Positions 20,393 through 30,599 of a stretch of DNA of 64,000 bases are shown one piece after another (the stretch's first letter is position 1; every line of letters starts with the position of its first letter). This stretch comes from Lepidostoma basale (lineage: Eukaryota; Arthropoda; Insecta; Trichoptera; Lepidostomatidae): the NCBI GenBank assembly GCA_022606425.2, contig JAHDVF020001303.1, forward strand, positions 1 through 64,000, read 5' to 3'. A program made the translations under genes and the position numbers. Under the pieces are notes generated by a model. It was given only the letters and a program-made list of their open reading frames with translations. It was not told the DNA's origin and did not search any database.

Positions 20393-20605
20393 TTAGAATT
20401 AAACAATTTTAAAACGTTGTATTAAACCACTTTATTTTGAGTCAGGAGCGCCAACCGGTTTCACTCCGTAACGAACTTCGTCAGGGCTATACGCAAACTG
20501 TTTGTGTATAGCCCTGACGAAGCTCGTTACGGAGTGAAACCGGTTGGCGCTCCTGACTTAAATAAATTGGTTTAATACAACGTTTTAAAAGTGTTTAATT
20601 CTAAT
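20393..20605. repeat. HHL2-like head-to-head dimer, near-perfect hairpin
   Basis: Arms of about 100 bp: ttagaattaaac ... gagtcaggagcgccaaccgg and its mirror, meeting at gcaaac/tgtttgtg near 20498. Transcribed through, it would form a long dsRNA. Confidence 0.85.
20511..20548 (+). ncRNA. Hammerhead-like motif, HHL2-like, core intact
   Basis: Stem I GCC (20511-20513) with GGC (20546-20548); CTGACGA; extra A; stem II GCTC/GAGT (4 bp, one wobble) around GTTACG; GAAA (20536-20539); CCGG; TT. All core residues match. The opposite arm of the dimer carries a minus copy with one stem II change. Confidence 0.5.
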
Positions 20606-20634
20606 TTTAAATATGTCAAACCACCAAGTAATAG

Positions 20635-20735
20635 CTTTTTCCAAAAAATATATTTATTTAGTTAAAATCCACTTAGGGTTATGGCTTCGACCGGTTTCGG
20701 CAGCTCGCTGCCATCTTTTGGTGTTCAGTGGTCTT
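20635..20735 (-). repeat. HHL4 copy
   Basis: aaatccacttagggttatgg, then cgaccggtttcggcagctcg and ctgccatcttttgg: minus-strand HHL4 with core CCAAAAGA. Confidence 0.65.
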
Positions 20736-21200
20736 TCCTTGACCAAATTTAGCATTTATCATTTTTTAAATAAATTTTCAGTATCCTGGAGAAATCACGT
20801 TAAGAGGGTAAACCCCACTTAAAGTAGAAAATTGCAAAGAGTAAGAAGAAGAAGAAGACTAAAACAGAAACAGCTTGAGTCGGGAAAATTAACGAGGCAT
20901 GGCGATTGTGAAATAGATTTCAGTGAAGAAAAGCGTGTTAAGTAACAAATTGTTTGTTTTTTTGTTTTTCGTAAGAAACATTGAGGGCCAAAAACGCAAA
21001 CCAGGCCTCGAAAATGATTAATGAATGGTAATATATGAAAATGAGCAGGTCAACGTAATTTAACAAGGTGTTTCGAAATTAGCGTTACTTTCTTAAAAGC
21101 GGGAACTTCGCATTATATGCTGTGAAAAATATTGTTTTCAATTTTCGTGTCACGTGAATGTTGTGTGTATTTTAAATACTATTTATTGATTATTATTTTA
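20736..21200. other. Unassigned stretch
   Basis: Contains aagaagaagaagac at 20846-20860. No gene recognised. Confidence 0.3.
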
Positions 21201-21242
21201 ATTAACCTGTTCGGTGCTATGACCGTACCGGTACGGTTGGGC
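21201..21242. repeat. TTAA-flanked palindromic end, piggyBac-like
   Basis: ttaacctgttcggtgctatg followed by the palindrome accgtaccggtacggt. Resembles the ends at 26446 and 35401. The opposite end was not found. Confidence 0.35.
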
Positions 21243-21590
21243 TCACAAATCATTATTTACACAACAACAAAACAAAATTGACCGCCACACTACTCGATCC
21301 TGACACACGTCTCTAGATTCACCCACATTCATACAACGAGTCATACACGCACGTCGATTCTTCCGACTTCTAACATGGGCGACCTTTGAAATTTGATTAA
21401 TTTGGTCATGACAAGTTTTCCCCGGTCTCCCACGACTCCATTTCATTTCCTTTCATACCGTTGACGTGTACTTTCTAACCATTATTCCTTCATTCATGCG
21501 TTCTATGTGTCCACACCAACGCGCCGTACATCGTTTACTTATTCTTTCCCGAATACCGAACGATATTGGTAAATGTGAACCATTTGTCTC
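21243..21590 (-). mobile_element. RTE-type LINE 3' part
   Basis: Minus: MKWSRGRPGKTCHDQINQIS, KVAHVRSRKNRRACMTRCMN, VGESRDVCQDRVVWRSILF. Upstream codons (ERMNEG) continue to about 21590 with shifts. Confidence 0.85.
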
Positions 21591-22678
21591 AAATGTTCCA
21601 AGTTTTTTTACAATACCGACGAATTAAATCACATTTTAAATATTCTGTGACGTCATACTCTCATTTTTATTGCCAACCCTTAACGTACCGTGTTCAAAAC
21701 AAAACGCTCGCTCCCATGTGGTAAATTCAGTTTACCGCTCTCTTTATCTAAATATCAAGCATATGACTCGATGAATCAAAATTTAATTTATGTCATCTTG
21801 TAGGGAATAGATCGATATCTATAACGTACATGGATTATTTGAAAAACATATCATTATTAATTTTTTTCTGGAACCATGCGATTTCTGATATGGAATGCGT
21901 CACAGCATACGAGCAACTGGACACCAAGTATAAACTTGTCTCCGCGCAGCGGCCGGCGGGGCGAGACTTTACGAGATTTTACGTATGATAAAGGCACCTA
22001 GGCAAAATGTATAGTACGTTCAAGACAACGAGTACGTATTAATATTTGTCCCTTTTGGTAAAGTGTTAATATTTTCACAGTTCTGATATTATTAAGTTGC
22101 GTGCTGCGTTTCCATCCACAGTCGGTATTATTACGTACCTATTGAAAAGGCCAAAGATATAATTTATAATACGTTCAAAACAGCGAGTAAGTATTTGTCA
22201 CTTTTGATAAAGTTGTAAATATTAGCAAAACAAATTCTACCCTAACACGAATGAAGGTGAGGGCAGTCTTAGAAAATATTTTTTTTTGGGATGAAGGAAG
22301 TAATTTTTTGCTTTTTTTTTATTACGAAATATTGAGAACACTTCAATGGAGGATTACAATTTTTTTTATAATATTAGGGTCCATAGGTTTTAAGAAAATC
22401 AAATTTAATTTGGCAGTGGAAACTCAATTGACCACATGGCAACGCGACGGTTAATGTTAGTCAATTTATTTGTAAATAAACAATAAAAATAAATTTCAAT
22501 AATTTTCAATGAAAAGAAACAGAAGATTGTGTACTTCTAATATATCTTGACGTTTTTCCGATTGTGTTAAATAATTTGTTAATGGTTTATTCTGACAGAT
22601 CGATGGTTGACTATTTATGAAAAATCTTTTATTTTTTCCCTCATTGATTTTTATAATAGTTAAAAATGATTTGATATT
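21591..22678. other. Unassigned stretch with a diverged direct repeat
   Basis: 22005-22075 and 22155-22222 share atagtacgttcaagacaacg / ataatacgttcaaaacagcg and the following tattaatatttgtc-type block, 150 bp apart. No coding signal. Confidence 0.35.
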
Positions 22679-22925
22679 TAACTAACTATCACACCGTCTC
22701 CCCGAAGGTGTAGGCAGAAATAAGGGACTTCCACACTTTTCTTTCCTGACATACTACTCACGATTCCTCAACATCATATATCGTGTATCCACGCACGTCA
22801 ATTTCTCCGACTCCTCACGTGGTCGACATTCAATATTTGATTTGTTTAATCGTGCCACGTTTTCCTCGGTCTTCCTCTTTTTCTTGTTCCATTTACATCG
22901 TTAACATATACATGATTTGGTATTT
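22679..22925 (-). mobile_element. RTE-type LINE 3' end
   Basis: Opens aactaactatcacaccgtct, ccccgaagg (reverse of the family end). Minus codons include CRPREESEKLTCVDTRYMML, RGRPRKTWHD-like with shifts. Confidence 0.75.
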
Positions 22926-22954
22926 AATTATTTTTATTTTGTTGATTTGAGAAA

Positions 22955-23045
22955 AAACGTACGTAACGGATAGGTTAATACGAATGAAAACGCCTGTTTT
23001 TTAAGAAGTTTTATTACAATTTGTGGGAATGGCATGTTTCGCATT
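22955..23045 (-). repeat. HHL1 copy
   Basis: gaatgaaaacgcctgttttt, taagaagttttattac, gggaatggcatgtttcgcatttc: reverse HHL1 up to its GAAA box. Confidence 0.65.
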
Positions 23046-23059
23046 TCTAATGTTGTAAT

Positions 23060-23365
23060 TGATAATGCCTTAGAACGCCTTTAGAACGTGAACTATACCT
23101 CTTCTTCTTATAATTCTTAATGTAGGCCTATTGGCCTGTTTCTTAAGAGGAATTGGCCTCCTGCGAAGTCGACTCCCAGCTGTCGATCCATCTCTTTGGC
23201 GGTATGCCCGGGGGTCGTCTACCATGGGGCTGGCCGTGTAACACAAGAAGGGGAGTCTGGATGGATCCATTCTCCTCACGTGTGCATACCAGTATCTTCT
23301 CCTTTGCCTTCCCCACCTAACGAAATTCTCGACCTCGCATATCTCCCCATTCATATTAATTATTT
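23060..23365 (-). pseudogene. LINE ORF2 C-terminus
   Basis: Minus: GEICEVENFVRWGRQRRRYW, YAHVRRMDPSRLPF, then DDPRAYRQRDGSTAG, where the family has GRRPPGRPxKRW. Frameshift after the arginine block. Confidence 0.7.
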
Positions 23366-23689
23366 AATATGCAGAATTATTTAATATGAATTTTCAGAAC
23401 ACGTTATAGGTTTATCTTTAACCAGCTGTTACCGTATTTTAATATGTTTAAATTATAATAACTTATAAGCTTAAATAAATATAAATATTTGCATTCCAGT
23501 TCTGTTTTTTTAGACTATTATTAATTTCAAAGTTCATATATTATCTAAGTAAATAAAACAAAACATCGCGTGCGTCAGCAAACTGTTATTTTCAATTAAT
23601 ATTTATTAAATAATGCTATAAATAGAATCGGGAAATTTCATCACTATAATTTTTCTATCTATAAAACGGATGGGCAGAAAAGAGAAGAG

Positions 23690-23905
23690 AGATTATTAAT
23701 ACAAATAAAAAAGTCTGTTTTCTAAAAGTTTTATTATAGTTTATGGGAATATATTTTTCGCCTGAGTAAGGCATTATCTAACATTTGTTAATGCCTTAAA
23801 CAGGCGAAACATGTCATAAAACTTCTAGAAAACATACGTTTTCATTCGTATTAATTATTTAATATGGAGTTTTACATCATTATTTAAGAAACAATAAATG
23901 GGAAG
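23690..23905. repeat. HHL1 head-to-head dimer
   Basis: tctgttttctaaaagtttta ... cgcctgagtaaggcatta on the left; taatgccttaaacaggcgaa, acatgtcat, aacttctagaaaac on the right. The right copy keeps the full tail (tatggagttttacatcatta, then aagaaacaat). Confidence 0.8.
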
Positions 23906-24335
23906 AGAGATAGCCAGCCAAATTCTTATTTTCAAACATGTACTCGTATATGTAGTTCCTCTACATTTGTGCATCATGTAATATGCGCTCGTATATTGTT
24001 CAATCCAAACATATCATTATTTTGGTTTTAGTTTAATTAAGTCAGTCATGTTTTCCACAACATTAATTGACTTTTACTCTTGTTTTTAAATACTTTTTTT
24101 TTATTCGTTCCGTATGTCCAAACCAGCTAAACGACTCGTTTTTTTAATTTTATTAAACAACTTTTAATCTACAAAATCTGTCTATGTCTTATTTTAAAAA
24201 CGTTTTATTTAAGTACTTTTTTATATAGATAATAACGTATGCTACAGTTAGCTTATTGTGTATTAACAAAGTGTTTAAAAAAAATCAAATGTGAATCTAA
24301 AACACAAATGGCGAAGAAGAAAAATAAAGTGTTGT
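23906..24335. other. Unassigned AT-rich stretch
   Basis: Around 24110-24140 cgtatgtccaaaccagctaa recalls antisense RTE (HMER codons). Otherwise nothing. Confidence 0.3.
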
Positions 24336-24408
24336 TAAAACAAAAAAAAAGTGTTTTAATATAAATAAAAACAAATGGTTCTAGATGTTTTATTATATCT
24401 TATGGGAA

Positions 24409-24475
24409 TTACGCCATTGAGTTGAGCTATTCACGAAAACGGCGCTATACAAATTAGCCTAATTATTAATATTAT
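24409..24475 (+). mobile_element. L2/CR1-like LINE 3' tail
   Basis: ttgagttgagctattcacga, aaacggcgctatacaaatta. Matches the end of the LINE at 30690-30761 and 59880-59945. Confidence 0.6.
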
Positions 24476-24508
24476 ATGATGCTTTATCAAAGTGAAACAT
24501 CTATAATT

Positions 24509-24760
24509 GACGACCTTCGTGGCCGAGTGGTAAGTGCACTGACTGCCACTCCGAAGGTTCCGGGTTCGATTCCCGGCGAGGGCAATCTCTTTGGTCTGGT
24601 GTAGAATTCACGTGACAATAAAATGGCGATAGATTAGCTACCTATCACATGTCACGAAAATCACTTTGATAGCTATAATACCCTTTACATCGATTTGGCT
24701 CATGCTGTCATGATGTAAAGAGCGATTCAACAAAATAATAAATAATAATCATAATAATTT
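24509..24760 (+). mobile_element. tRNA-head SINE, 3' variant b
   Basis: gacgaccttcgtggccgagt (A box), ccgggttcgattcccggcga (B box), tggtctggtgtagaattcac, then variant-b end ccctttacatcgatttggct ... gatgtaaagagcgattcaac with an (ATA)n tail. Best full-length variant-b copy. Confidence 0.9.
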
Positions 24761-24860
24761 ACATTTAATGTAAACACATCACTTCTATAAAATAGAATAA
24801 AACTTCTAGAAAACTCACATTTCCATCCATAACAAGTTCAAATATGTGTTTTAACTCATT

Positions 24861-25556
24861 TCTGATTCAATTAAGAATTTGGTCTTAAGTTTTCTTGTAT
24901 CATATTTTTTTTAAGAAACTATAAATAATACTCTTGTGGATAAGTTATTTTAGTTTATGATACAATCATAATTGGGTTTTATTTTCGTTTAAGATGCTCT
25001 CAATCAGAGGTTACGAGACGCATTATTATCTCCGGTTTCCAGCATTCCTGACCTGCATACTCTCACACGCACTGGACTCACACATTCACACACTCTCACC
25101 TCGTCGGGTTAGTGGAACACTCGTCTCGCCTCGATAGTGAACATCCGTCTATACGAATTTATTGCGTTATATCGTAGATATTGAAAATGTCCTACAGAAT
25201 TCCTTTCGCCATTAATTTCAACGTTTCATTGAAATCTTTCTATAACTTTCCTTACGAAATTTTCTGAATTGTTAACACAGCGGGCTCTGTATAAACACAA
25301 CAAAGACCAATAAAATGCCGAATCTGATCTTCGTGGTGCTGTAGAGATTGACAATCAAGACCATGTACCTACGCGTCAAAACCAACAAGAGTAAGACCTC
25401 TAGGAAAGCGTAGCCAGCACCCATTGGATAATATTCTGACTGATCTGGTTAAGCTGGGGAAATGGAGTGCTGGGAGCAAAATAAGTATGACCCAAGAGAT
25501 TGGAATAACATTATACAAAAGCACTCTTCAAGAGTTGTACAGCCCTCTGAACTTAG
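24861..25556. other. Unassigned stretch
   Basis: 25340-25500 has higher GC and could be old coding sequence, but no frame or domain was recognised. Confidence 0.3.
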
Positions 25557-26000
25557 AAGTAAGTAAGTAATCCTTGGAAGCATCGACAATAAACTCCTGA
25601 TATACAAAACGGTCATAAGGCCGATCTTCACTTATGCAGCCCCAATCTGGGGCTATGCAGCTTCGAGTCACATACGGAAACTCCAAATCCTGCAAAATAA
25701 GGCTATCCGTTTATCGCTTGGTGCGCCTTTATGGCCCAGGATCACACAACTGCACCTAGAATCGGGAATCCCGATGATAGATGAATTCATTCTGAAACTT
25801 GCCGAACGTTTTTACAAAGGACTCCCTTCACATCCTAACCCCACAATAAAATACCTCTCAAATTACGACCCAATCACCTCCAGCCGCCACAAGTGCCCAA
25901 AATCATCATCACTTTCCAACAATGTTTCCATCAGACGTAAGAGGAATAGCCACATGAGCTGAACCTCTGTAAGCCAGAAGATCCAAGTCCAAGTGGAAGT
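25557..26000 (+). pseudogene. Jockey-type LINE ORF2 C-terminus and 3' end
   Basis: NKLLIYKTVIRPIFTYAAPI, WGYAASSHIRKLQILQNKAI, RLSLGAPLWPRITQLHLESG, IPMIDEFILKLAERFYKGLP, then HPNPTIKYLSNYDP. This is the thumb/C-terminal region of Jockey-clade RTs. An interior deletion relative to 18200-18330 joins ccaaaatcatcatc to actttccaac. Ends at the aagtccaagt tail. Confidence 0.85.
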
Positions 26001-26445
26001 GGAGTGCATTAAAAAATTCCACGAAAAGCTACCAAACTCCCAAGTAGAGATACCTCAGAATTTGTTTCTAAACGTTATGGCGCCATTATACGTAAATGTG
26101 ACGATTTTATGTACTGTCTCATTCGAAAATGATCTTGAAACTCATTATAATAATATGAAATTACCCAGGTTATGTAATTTCCTCGTTAAGGCCTTCAAAA
26201 TAAGCACATGATCTGTTCATTACGTATGCTATCACGTGGAAAATGTTTTTTTTGTTTGTATTAACTGTTGAATCAACAAAAGTGAGATTATAATTTGATT
26301 GGCAGATAATTAAGACGTTTTGTAACAGATTTATGCATCCCAAAATATTTCATGTCTCGTTCTTGAAAGAGTGAGTCAATATGTACGTGCAAACCTTACT
26401 TTGAGCACTGTACACAAAGTGGTCTATTTTTGAACTGTCGTTAAC
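26001..26445. other. Unassigned, with a 72-residue frame
   Basis: Plus frame 25993-26211 shows no domain. AT-rich elsewhere. Confidence 0.25.
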
Positions 26446-26590
26446 TATTAACCTCCTTAGGATCAAGCCCGAGTATACTCGGGTGACAATTATGTGCGAG
26501 TGTGCACACCCGAGATAACTCGGGCAAACGATTACCTGTGGAAAAGACCACTCCCGAATATACTCGGGCGAAAATAAATATGGAAGCGAG
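26446..26590. repeat. Three 16-bp palindromes near a TTAA, piggyBac-like end
   Basis: After attaacctccttaggatcaa, near-identical palindromes follow: cccgagtatactcggg (26468-26483), cccgagataactcggg (26509-26524) and cccgaatatactcggg (26553-26568), 41 and 44 bp apart. TTAA plus subterminal palindromes recalls piggyBac-type MITE ends. The partner end was not found. Confidence 0.5.
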
Positions 26591-26808
26591 ACAAAAGACA
26601 TCTGCGATGATTTAAACGTCATCATTAATCATAAAAAAAAAATTATCTCCCATGCATTCCTGGTATCATAAGTGTTAAATTGCAAGACATTTTTTTTCCA
26701 CTTTTGAGTTTATTTTTCTCGACATGTTTCGAAGGCTTTACAACTATCGGGATATTAATATAAACGATATTACGTTTAAATCGTTTTCCCGATAATGAAG
26801 GTGTAAAG

Positions 26809-27443
26809 CAGTTATTCCCAAAGTGGTCTATATAGACTCCCAGGGGTGCACGACAACTTGCAAGGGGTCCATGTCAACGGAAAAAAAAATTGGAGTCTAT
26901 GAAATTAAATGGGGGTCCACGATAGTGGATCTCATGTCGGATGATCGAAATCGTTGGCAACTTTTATTTTTAGCTCATTCGGCAAAGATCGGACATTTGA
27001 TTTTCTAAAATGAGCTAAAAAAAAGGTCGGCCGGCAGAGTTTCCACAATGAACTTAAAGGTCCCGGGTTCGATTGTCACACTTTCATTGGTCTGGTGTAG
27101 AATTCACGTGACAATAAAATGGCGATAGATTGGCTACCTATCACATGTCATGAAAATCAGGGTAATAGCTAAAAAATAAATTGTATATATTTATTGGGTT
27201 CAAACAACCTGTTGTAGGTATACCTATAAGGAAAAAAAAAGGTCGACAACGAATTCCGGCTTTTTTCCGATTTTTTTTTGGCCTGATTTAGCTTTGTGTC
27301 AGCTTCAAAAACTACTTTTATAGTTATAATCGTAGATGAATTTGTAAAAAAAAACATTTTAGGAAAGCACGGGGGTCTTACACAAAATATAGTATAAGAA
27401 ATCGGCAAGGGGTCTACGGGACAAAAAAGTTTGAGAAACTCTG
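26809..27443. mobile_element. hAT element inside HHL7
   Basis: Ends cagttattcccaaagtggtc and aagtttgagaaactctg are hAT termini. Flanks gtgtaaag (26801-26808) and gtgtaag(c) (27444-27451) are an 8-bp duplication with one base lost. 635 bp, of which 203 are a SINE. No transposase. Confidence 0.8.
27030..27232 (+). mobile_element. SINE variant a inside the hAT, 13-bp TSD
   Basis: Damaged head (the A box is mostly lost), gtcccgggttcgattgtcac, body ctggtgtagaattcacgtga, variant-a tail attgggttcaaacaacctgt. Flanked by aaaaaaaaggtcg at 27017-27029 and 27233-27245. Confidence 0.85.
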
Positions 27444-27490
27444 GTGTAAGCCTTTGAAACATATTGAGAAAAATAAACTCAAAATAAATA

Positions 27491-27974
27491 AATAAAAACG
27501 TCATTATGGAATTCCAGTGTTTACGCCTTAAGATTATCTTTTGAGAAAATAAGCTGATTTGTTTTGGTAATAAAAAAAAACGTATTTTTGCTATATGAAA
27601 GCATTCGCATGTCAGTTTAAAGATTTCGGATGCATCGTACGATTTAATTAGTCGTGTTGAATCTGAATTGTTTGTTGGCGACTTTCCAGTTAGCTGACGA
27701 AATTTCGCCTTTCGATAAACCGGGATTTTCCAATTTCAATTAAGTGCTCAACAAACATAAACCATTGACGTTAATAAAAGTACTCGCGTAATTAAGATAA
27801 CAAGGGAATATACCAGTAATAAACATTCATACTTTTTCGTATTGATACACATTCCTACGCGTTCCGGATACGTAAGTTCTAATTATCGATCATTTTGGAT
27901 AGCTGAAAAATTAATATTTCAATTCATTACTTCTGCTATTGGGATGTATTATTTAAATTAAAGTACTCGTTAAC
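27491..27974. other. Unassigned AT-rich stretch
   Basis: No feature recognised. Confidence 0.3.
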
Positions 27975-28055
27975 TAACTAACTAACTAACCGTCACGCCG
28001 TCTCCCCGAAAGGGTATGCAGAAAGAATGGACTGTCACACTTTTACTGATGCGGC
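27975..28055 (-). mobile_element. RTE-type LINE 3' terminus
   Basis: aactaactaactaactaacc, gtcacgccgtctccccgaaa, gggtatgcagaaagaatgga: the terminal ~80 bp only, with four GTTA units. Confidence 0.8.
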
Positions 28056-28514
28056 ACTCCACCCTTCTCTTTTCGCTCCGCGGGAGATGTGTGATGGGTT
28101 GCGAACCCCATCGCCACCAATAGGCATCTCCCGCGCACACTTCGATCGTCCAACACCCACAAAATAAATCTAAAACAAATAATATAAAATACAATGAAAT
28201 AAAATAAAATAACAAAATACAAATAATTTAACACAAAATGTTCTTTTTAGATGGTACACATATTGTTTATTTAATTTATGTTCCACGAATCCACCAATTT
28301 TTTAATTTAGCACATAACGTAATAACACATAATGTTTTTTTCGATGTTGCACGTGTTGACATGGACGATCCGGACTTTTGTGTTTATTTAATTTGTGTTA
28401 CACGTATCCACCGTTTTTCAAATTAGCTGTAATTAGGCACTTAACCAGCAATAACTTAAAAATAATATTGAAGAAATTATTCAAATTGTCATTGGAACAA
28501 ATGAAAAATTAAAT
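28056..28514. other. Unassigned stretch
   Basis: 28060-28150 is GC-richer without a domain. 28255-28430 holds a diverged direct repeat (tgtttatttaatttatgttc / tgtttatttaatttgtgtta). Confidence 0.3.
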
Positions 28515-28600
28515 TAAATTAAAGTATGTTTTTTTAATACTGTTTTTAATTAGCTACTTTCACTTAGACAGCTATTTATTTAGACAGCTACCGGTTTTGC
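28515..28600 (-). repeat. HHL5 fragment
   Basis: tagacagctaccggttttgc, caggctca: reverse of tgagcctggcAAAACCGGTAGCTGTC; the GAAA box is AAAA. Confidence 0.55.
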
Positions 28601-28602
28601 CA

Positions 28603-28795
28603 GGCTCACAGCAATTTCCCTGGGGCCCCCCTCTACACAATCCATCCACCTCAGTTTTGGTCTTCCCACACTTTGCTCTCCATCTAGTCGTGTATTGAGA
28701 ATCTTCCTTGGGATTCGATCTTCTTCCATTCGCTGGAGGTGTCCCAACCATCTAAGACGCTGTATTTTTATAAACTTCACTATGTTGGAAAGTCC
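28603..28795 (-). pseudogene. LINE ORF2 C-terminus
   Basis: Minus: KFIKIQRLRWLGHLQRMEED, RIPRKILNTRLDGEQSVGRP, KLRWMDCVE. RTE-type RLRWLGHxxRM...GRPxxRWxD. Confidence 0.75.
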
Positions 28796-28839
28796 TTCCA
28801 GCTAATGGTTATATCTCACTCTCAATGATGTAAAACTCC

Positions 28840-28960
28840 ATATTAAATATGTAATTAAAACGATTGAAAACGCCTGTTTTCTAAAAGTTTTATTATATTT
28901 TATTCATTACATTTGAAAATGCCTAAGACAGGCAAAACATGTCATTGACATAAAATATTG
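28840..28960. repeat. HHL1 copy
   Basis: gaaaacgcctgttttctaaa, agttttattat; then gcctaagacaggcaaaacat with the GAAA box changed to AAAA. Confidence 0.6.
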
Positions 28961-29300
28961 AAAGTCAAGGCATTAACACTGGAATTTCAAAGTGTATAAC
29001 ATAAAATATAATGAAGTGTTAATTAGAAGTAATATAAAACTAAACTAACTAACTACCATCGCGGAGGAGTAGTCAGAGAGGATGGAGCGCAACACCGTTC
29101 TGTCCTGACATACCTCTCTAGATTCCTCCACATTCATACATCGTAACATGCACGTTCGTCGATTTCTCTGACTTTGAATGTGGCCGCCTTTCAGTATTTG
29201 ATTAATTTGGTCATTGCATGCTTTCCTTGGCCTTCCACAACTTTCTACTCACACTGCTTATATACATCATTTTAACCATTCTTCTCTCGTCCATCGTTCC

Positions 29301-30599
29301 ATCGTCCAAATTTCTAATCACCTTTCGACAAATAATATTTTGTCTAAATTACAATCCGCCTACAGACGTTTCCATTCAACGGAGACGGGATTGCTTAGAG
29401 TCATGTCAGATTTAGTACTGGCAAACGAATCGGGCAAATTGGCACTGCTCTCCCTTCTGGACATGAGCGCTGCGTTTGACACAATTGATCACTCATATCT
29501 TATCCAACGATTAGCGATCACGTATGGTTTTAGAGGTAATGCCATAGACTGGCTAAATTCATATCTGTCGGATCGTTCACAAGCTGTGCAGCTAGCAGGT
29601 AAAAAATCCTCATTTACTAATATCCAATCTGGTGTGCCACAAGGCTCTGTTTTAGGACCCCTTTTATTTATCATGTTTACAAATGACGTTGCCAAAATAA
29701 TAGAATCCTTTGGCCTCCTCTCACATTGCTATGCTGATGATCAGCAACTTTATTTTTTCTGCAACCCTGATGACACCAAACATCTTACGTCAACAACTGT
29801 CAACTGCATTGATGCCATATCCAGATGGATGGCATCAAACAAACTTAAACTAAATCCATCCAAAACGGAATTTCTCTGGACTTCTTCCGCAAAGCGCCAA
29901 CATCTTATCGATCATTCCTCAATTTCAACAGCTGACAATGATATCGTTCCCAAAAACTCCACAAAGCTTCTTGGTGTTTATCTTGACGCAAATCTGTCTC
30001 TAAAATCCCAAATTAATAACACGGTCAGCGCTAGTTTCTTCCACCTAAGACGATTAAAATCCGTCAAAAGGAGTATTCCCCACGACACTTTCAAAACTCT
30101 TGTAAATTCCTTCGTTGTGTCACGACTTGATTATTGTAATGGAATTTATGCAAACATTCCAAAACAACAAATAAACAAACTTCAATCTGCGTTCAATGCA
30201 GCAGCAAGGCTCATTAAAGGCATTCCAAAAAAGTCTCATATAACACAACATCTCAAAGAACTTCACTGGCTTAAAAGTCCAGAAAGAATCCAGTATAAAC
30301 TCTGCTGGACAGTCTTCAAAGCGCTACATGGAATGGCACCAAGTTATATATCTGAACTCTGTATAACGGACAGCCTAAATTCACGGAAATCCACACTTCG
30401 CTCGGCGAACTCCTCAGCAATAGGAAGATTAGTTGAGCCGAAGCGTTGCCCCAGTACAAATTTCGGGGATCGAGCGTTCGCGGTAGCTGGTCCATCAGCT
30501 TGGAACAATCTCCCTTCACACCTTAGATGCATAAATGATCCGACAGATTTCAGATCTAAATTGAAAACCCATCTTTTTCATATTTCATACCCAATTTAA
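29301..30599 (+). CDS. Reverse transcriptase, L2/CR1 type, 5'-truncated frame
   Basis: One open frame of about 432 codons with no start codon; in-frame sequence before 29301 is antisense RTE. Order: QSAYRRFHSTETGLLRVMSD (RT0-1), LLDMSAAFDTIDHSYL (motif A, first catalytic Asp), SGVPQGSVLGPLLF (motif B), HCYADDQQLYF (motif C, Asp pair), MASNKLKLNPSKTEFLW, KLLGVYLDANLSLKSQI, then thumb and RLDYCNGIYANIP and ending HLFHISYPI. All catalytic residues are present and there are no stops, so it is the youngest-looking LINE here. The endonuclease and ORF1 are missing, so it cannot move itself. Confidence 0.9.
   Translation: MVQISNHLSTNNILSKLQSAYRRFHSTETGLLRVMSDLVLANESGKLALLSLLDMSAAFDTIDHSYLIQRLAITYGFRGNAIDWLNSYLSDRSQAVQLAGKKSSFTNIQSGVPQGSVLGPLLFIMFTNDVAKIIESFGLLSHCYADDQQLYFFCNPDDTKHLTSTTVNCIDAISRWMASNKLKLNPSKTEFLWTSSAKRQHLIDHSSISTADNDIVPKNSTKLLGVYLDANLSLKSQINNTVSASFFHLRRLKSVKRSIPHDTFKTLVNSFVVSRLDYCNGIYANIPKQQINKLQSAFNAAARLIKGIPKKSHITQHLKELHWLKSPERIQYKLCWTVFKALHGMAPSYISELCITDSLNSRKSTLRSANSSAIGRLVEPKRCPSTNFGDRAFAVAGPSAWNNLPSHLRCINDPTDFRSKLKTHLFHISYPI

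Larger units (their letters stand above)
24340..24860. repeat. HHL1 pair broken by an L2 tail and a SINE
   Basis: Left arm aaatggttctagatgtttta at 24375; right arm aataaaacttctagaaaact at 24805. Between them lie a LINE tail (24409-24475) and a SINE (24509-24760). Confidence 0.6.
26690..27490. repeat. HHL7 head-to-head pair, host of a hAT
   Basis: Left arm ttttgagtttatttttctcg, acatgtttcgaaggcttta; right arm resumes after the hAT as gcctttgaaacatattgaga, aaaataaactcaaaa. The left minus core reads CCCGATA-G..., AAGCCTT-CGAAA-CATG-TC. Confidence 0.7.

Noticed and set aside
24511..24590. tRNA gene at the SINE heads (also 10144, 17131, 41362, 42403)
   Set aside because: A and B boxes are present, but the body and repeated 3' tail continue and no proper acceptor stem closes, so these are SINE heads.
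29214..29300. N-terminal 29 codons of the long RT frame
   Set aside because: They read through antisense RTE sequence; the LINE insertion begins at about 29301, and there is no ATG.
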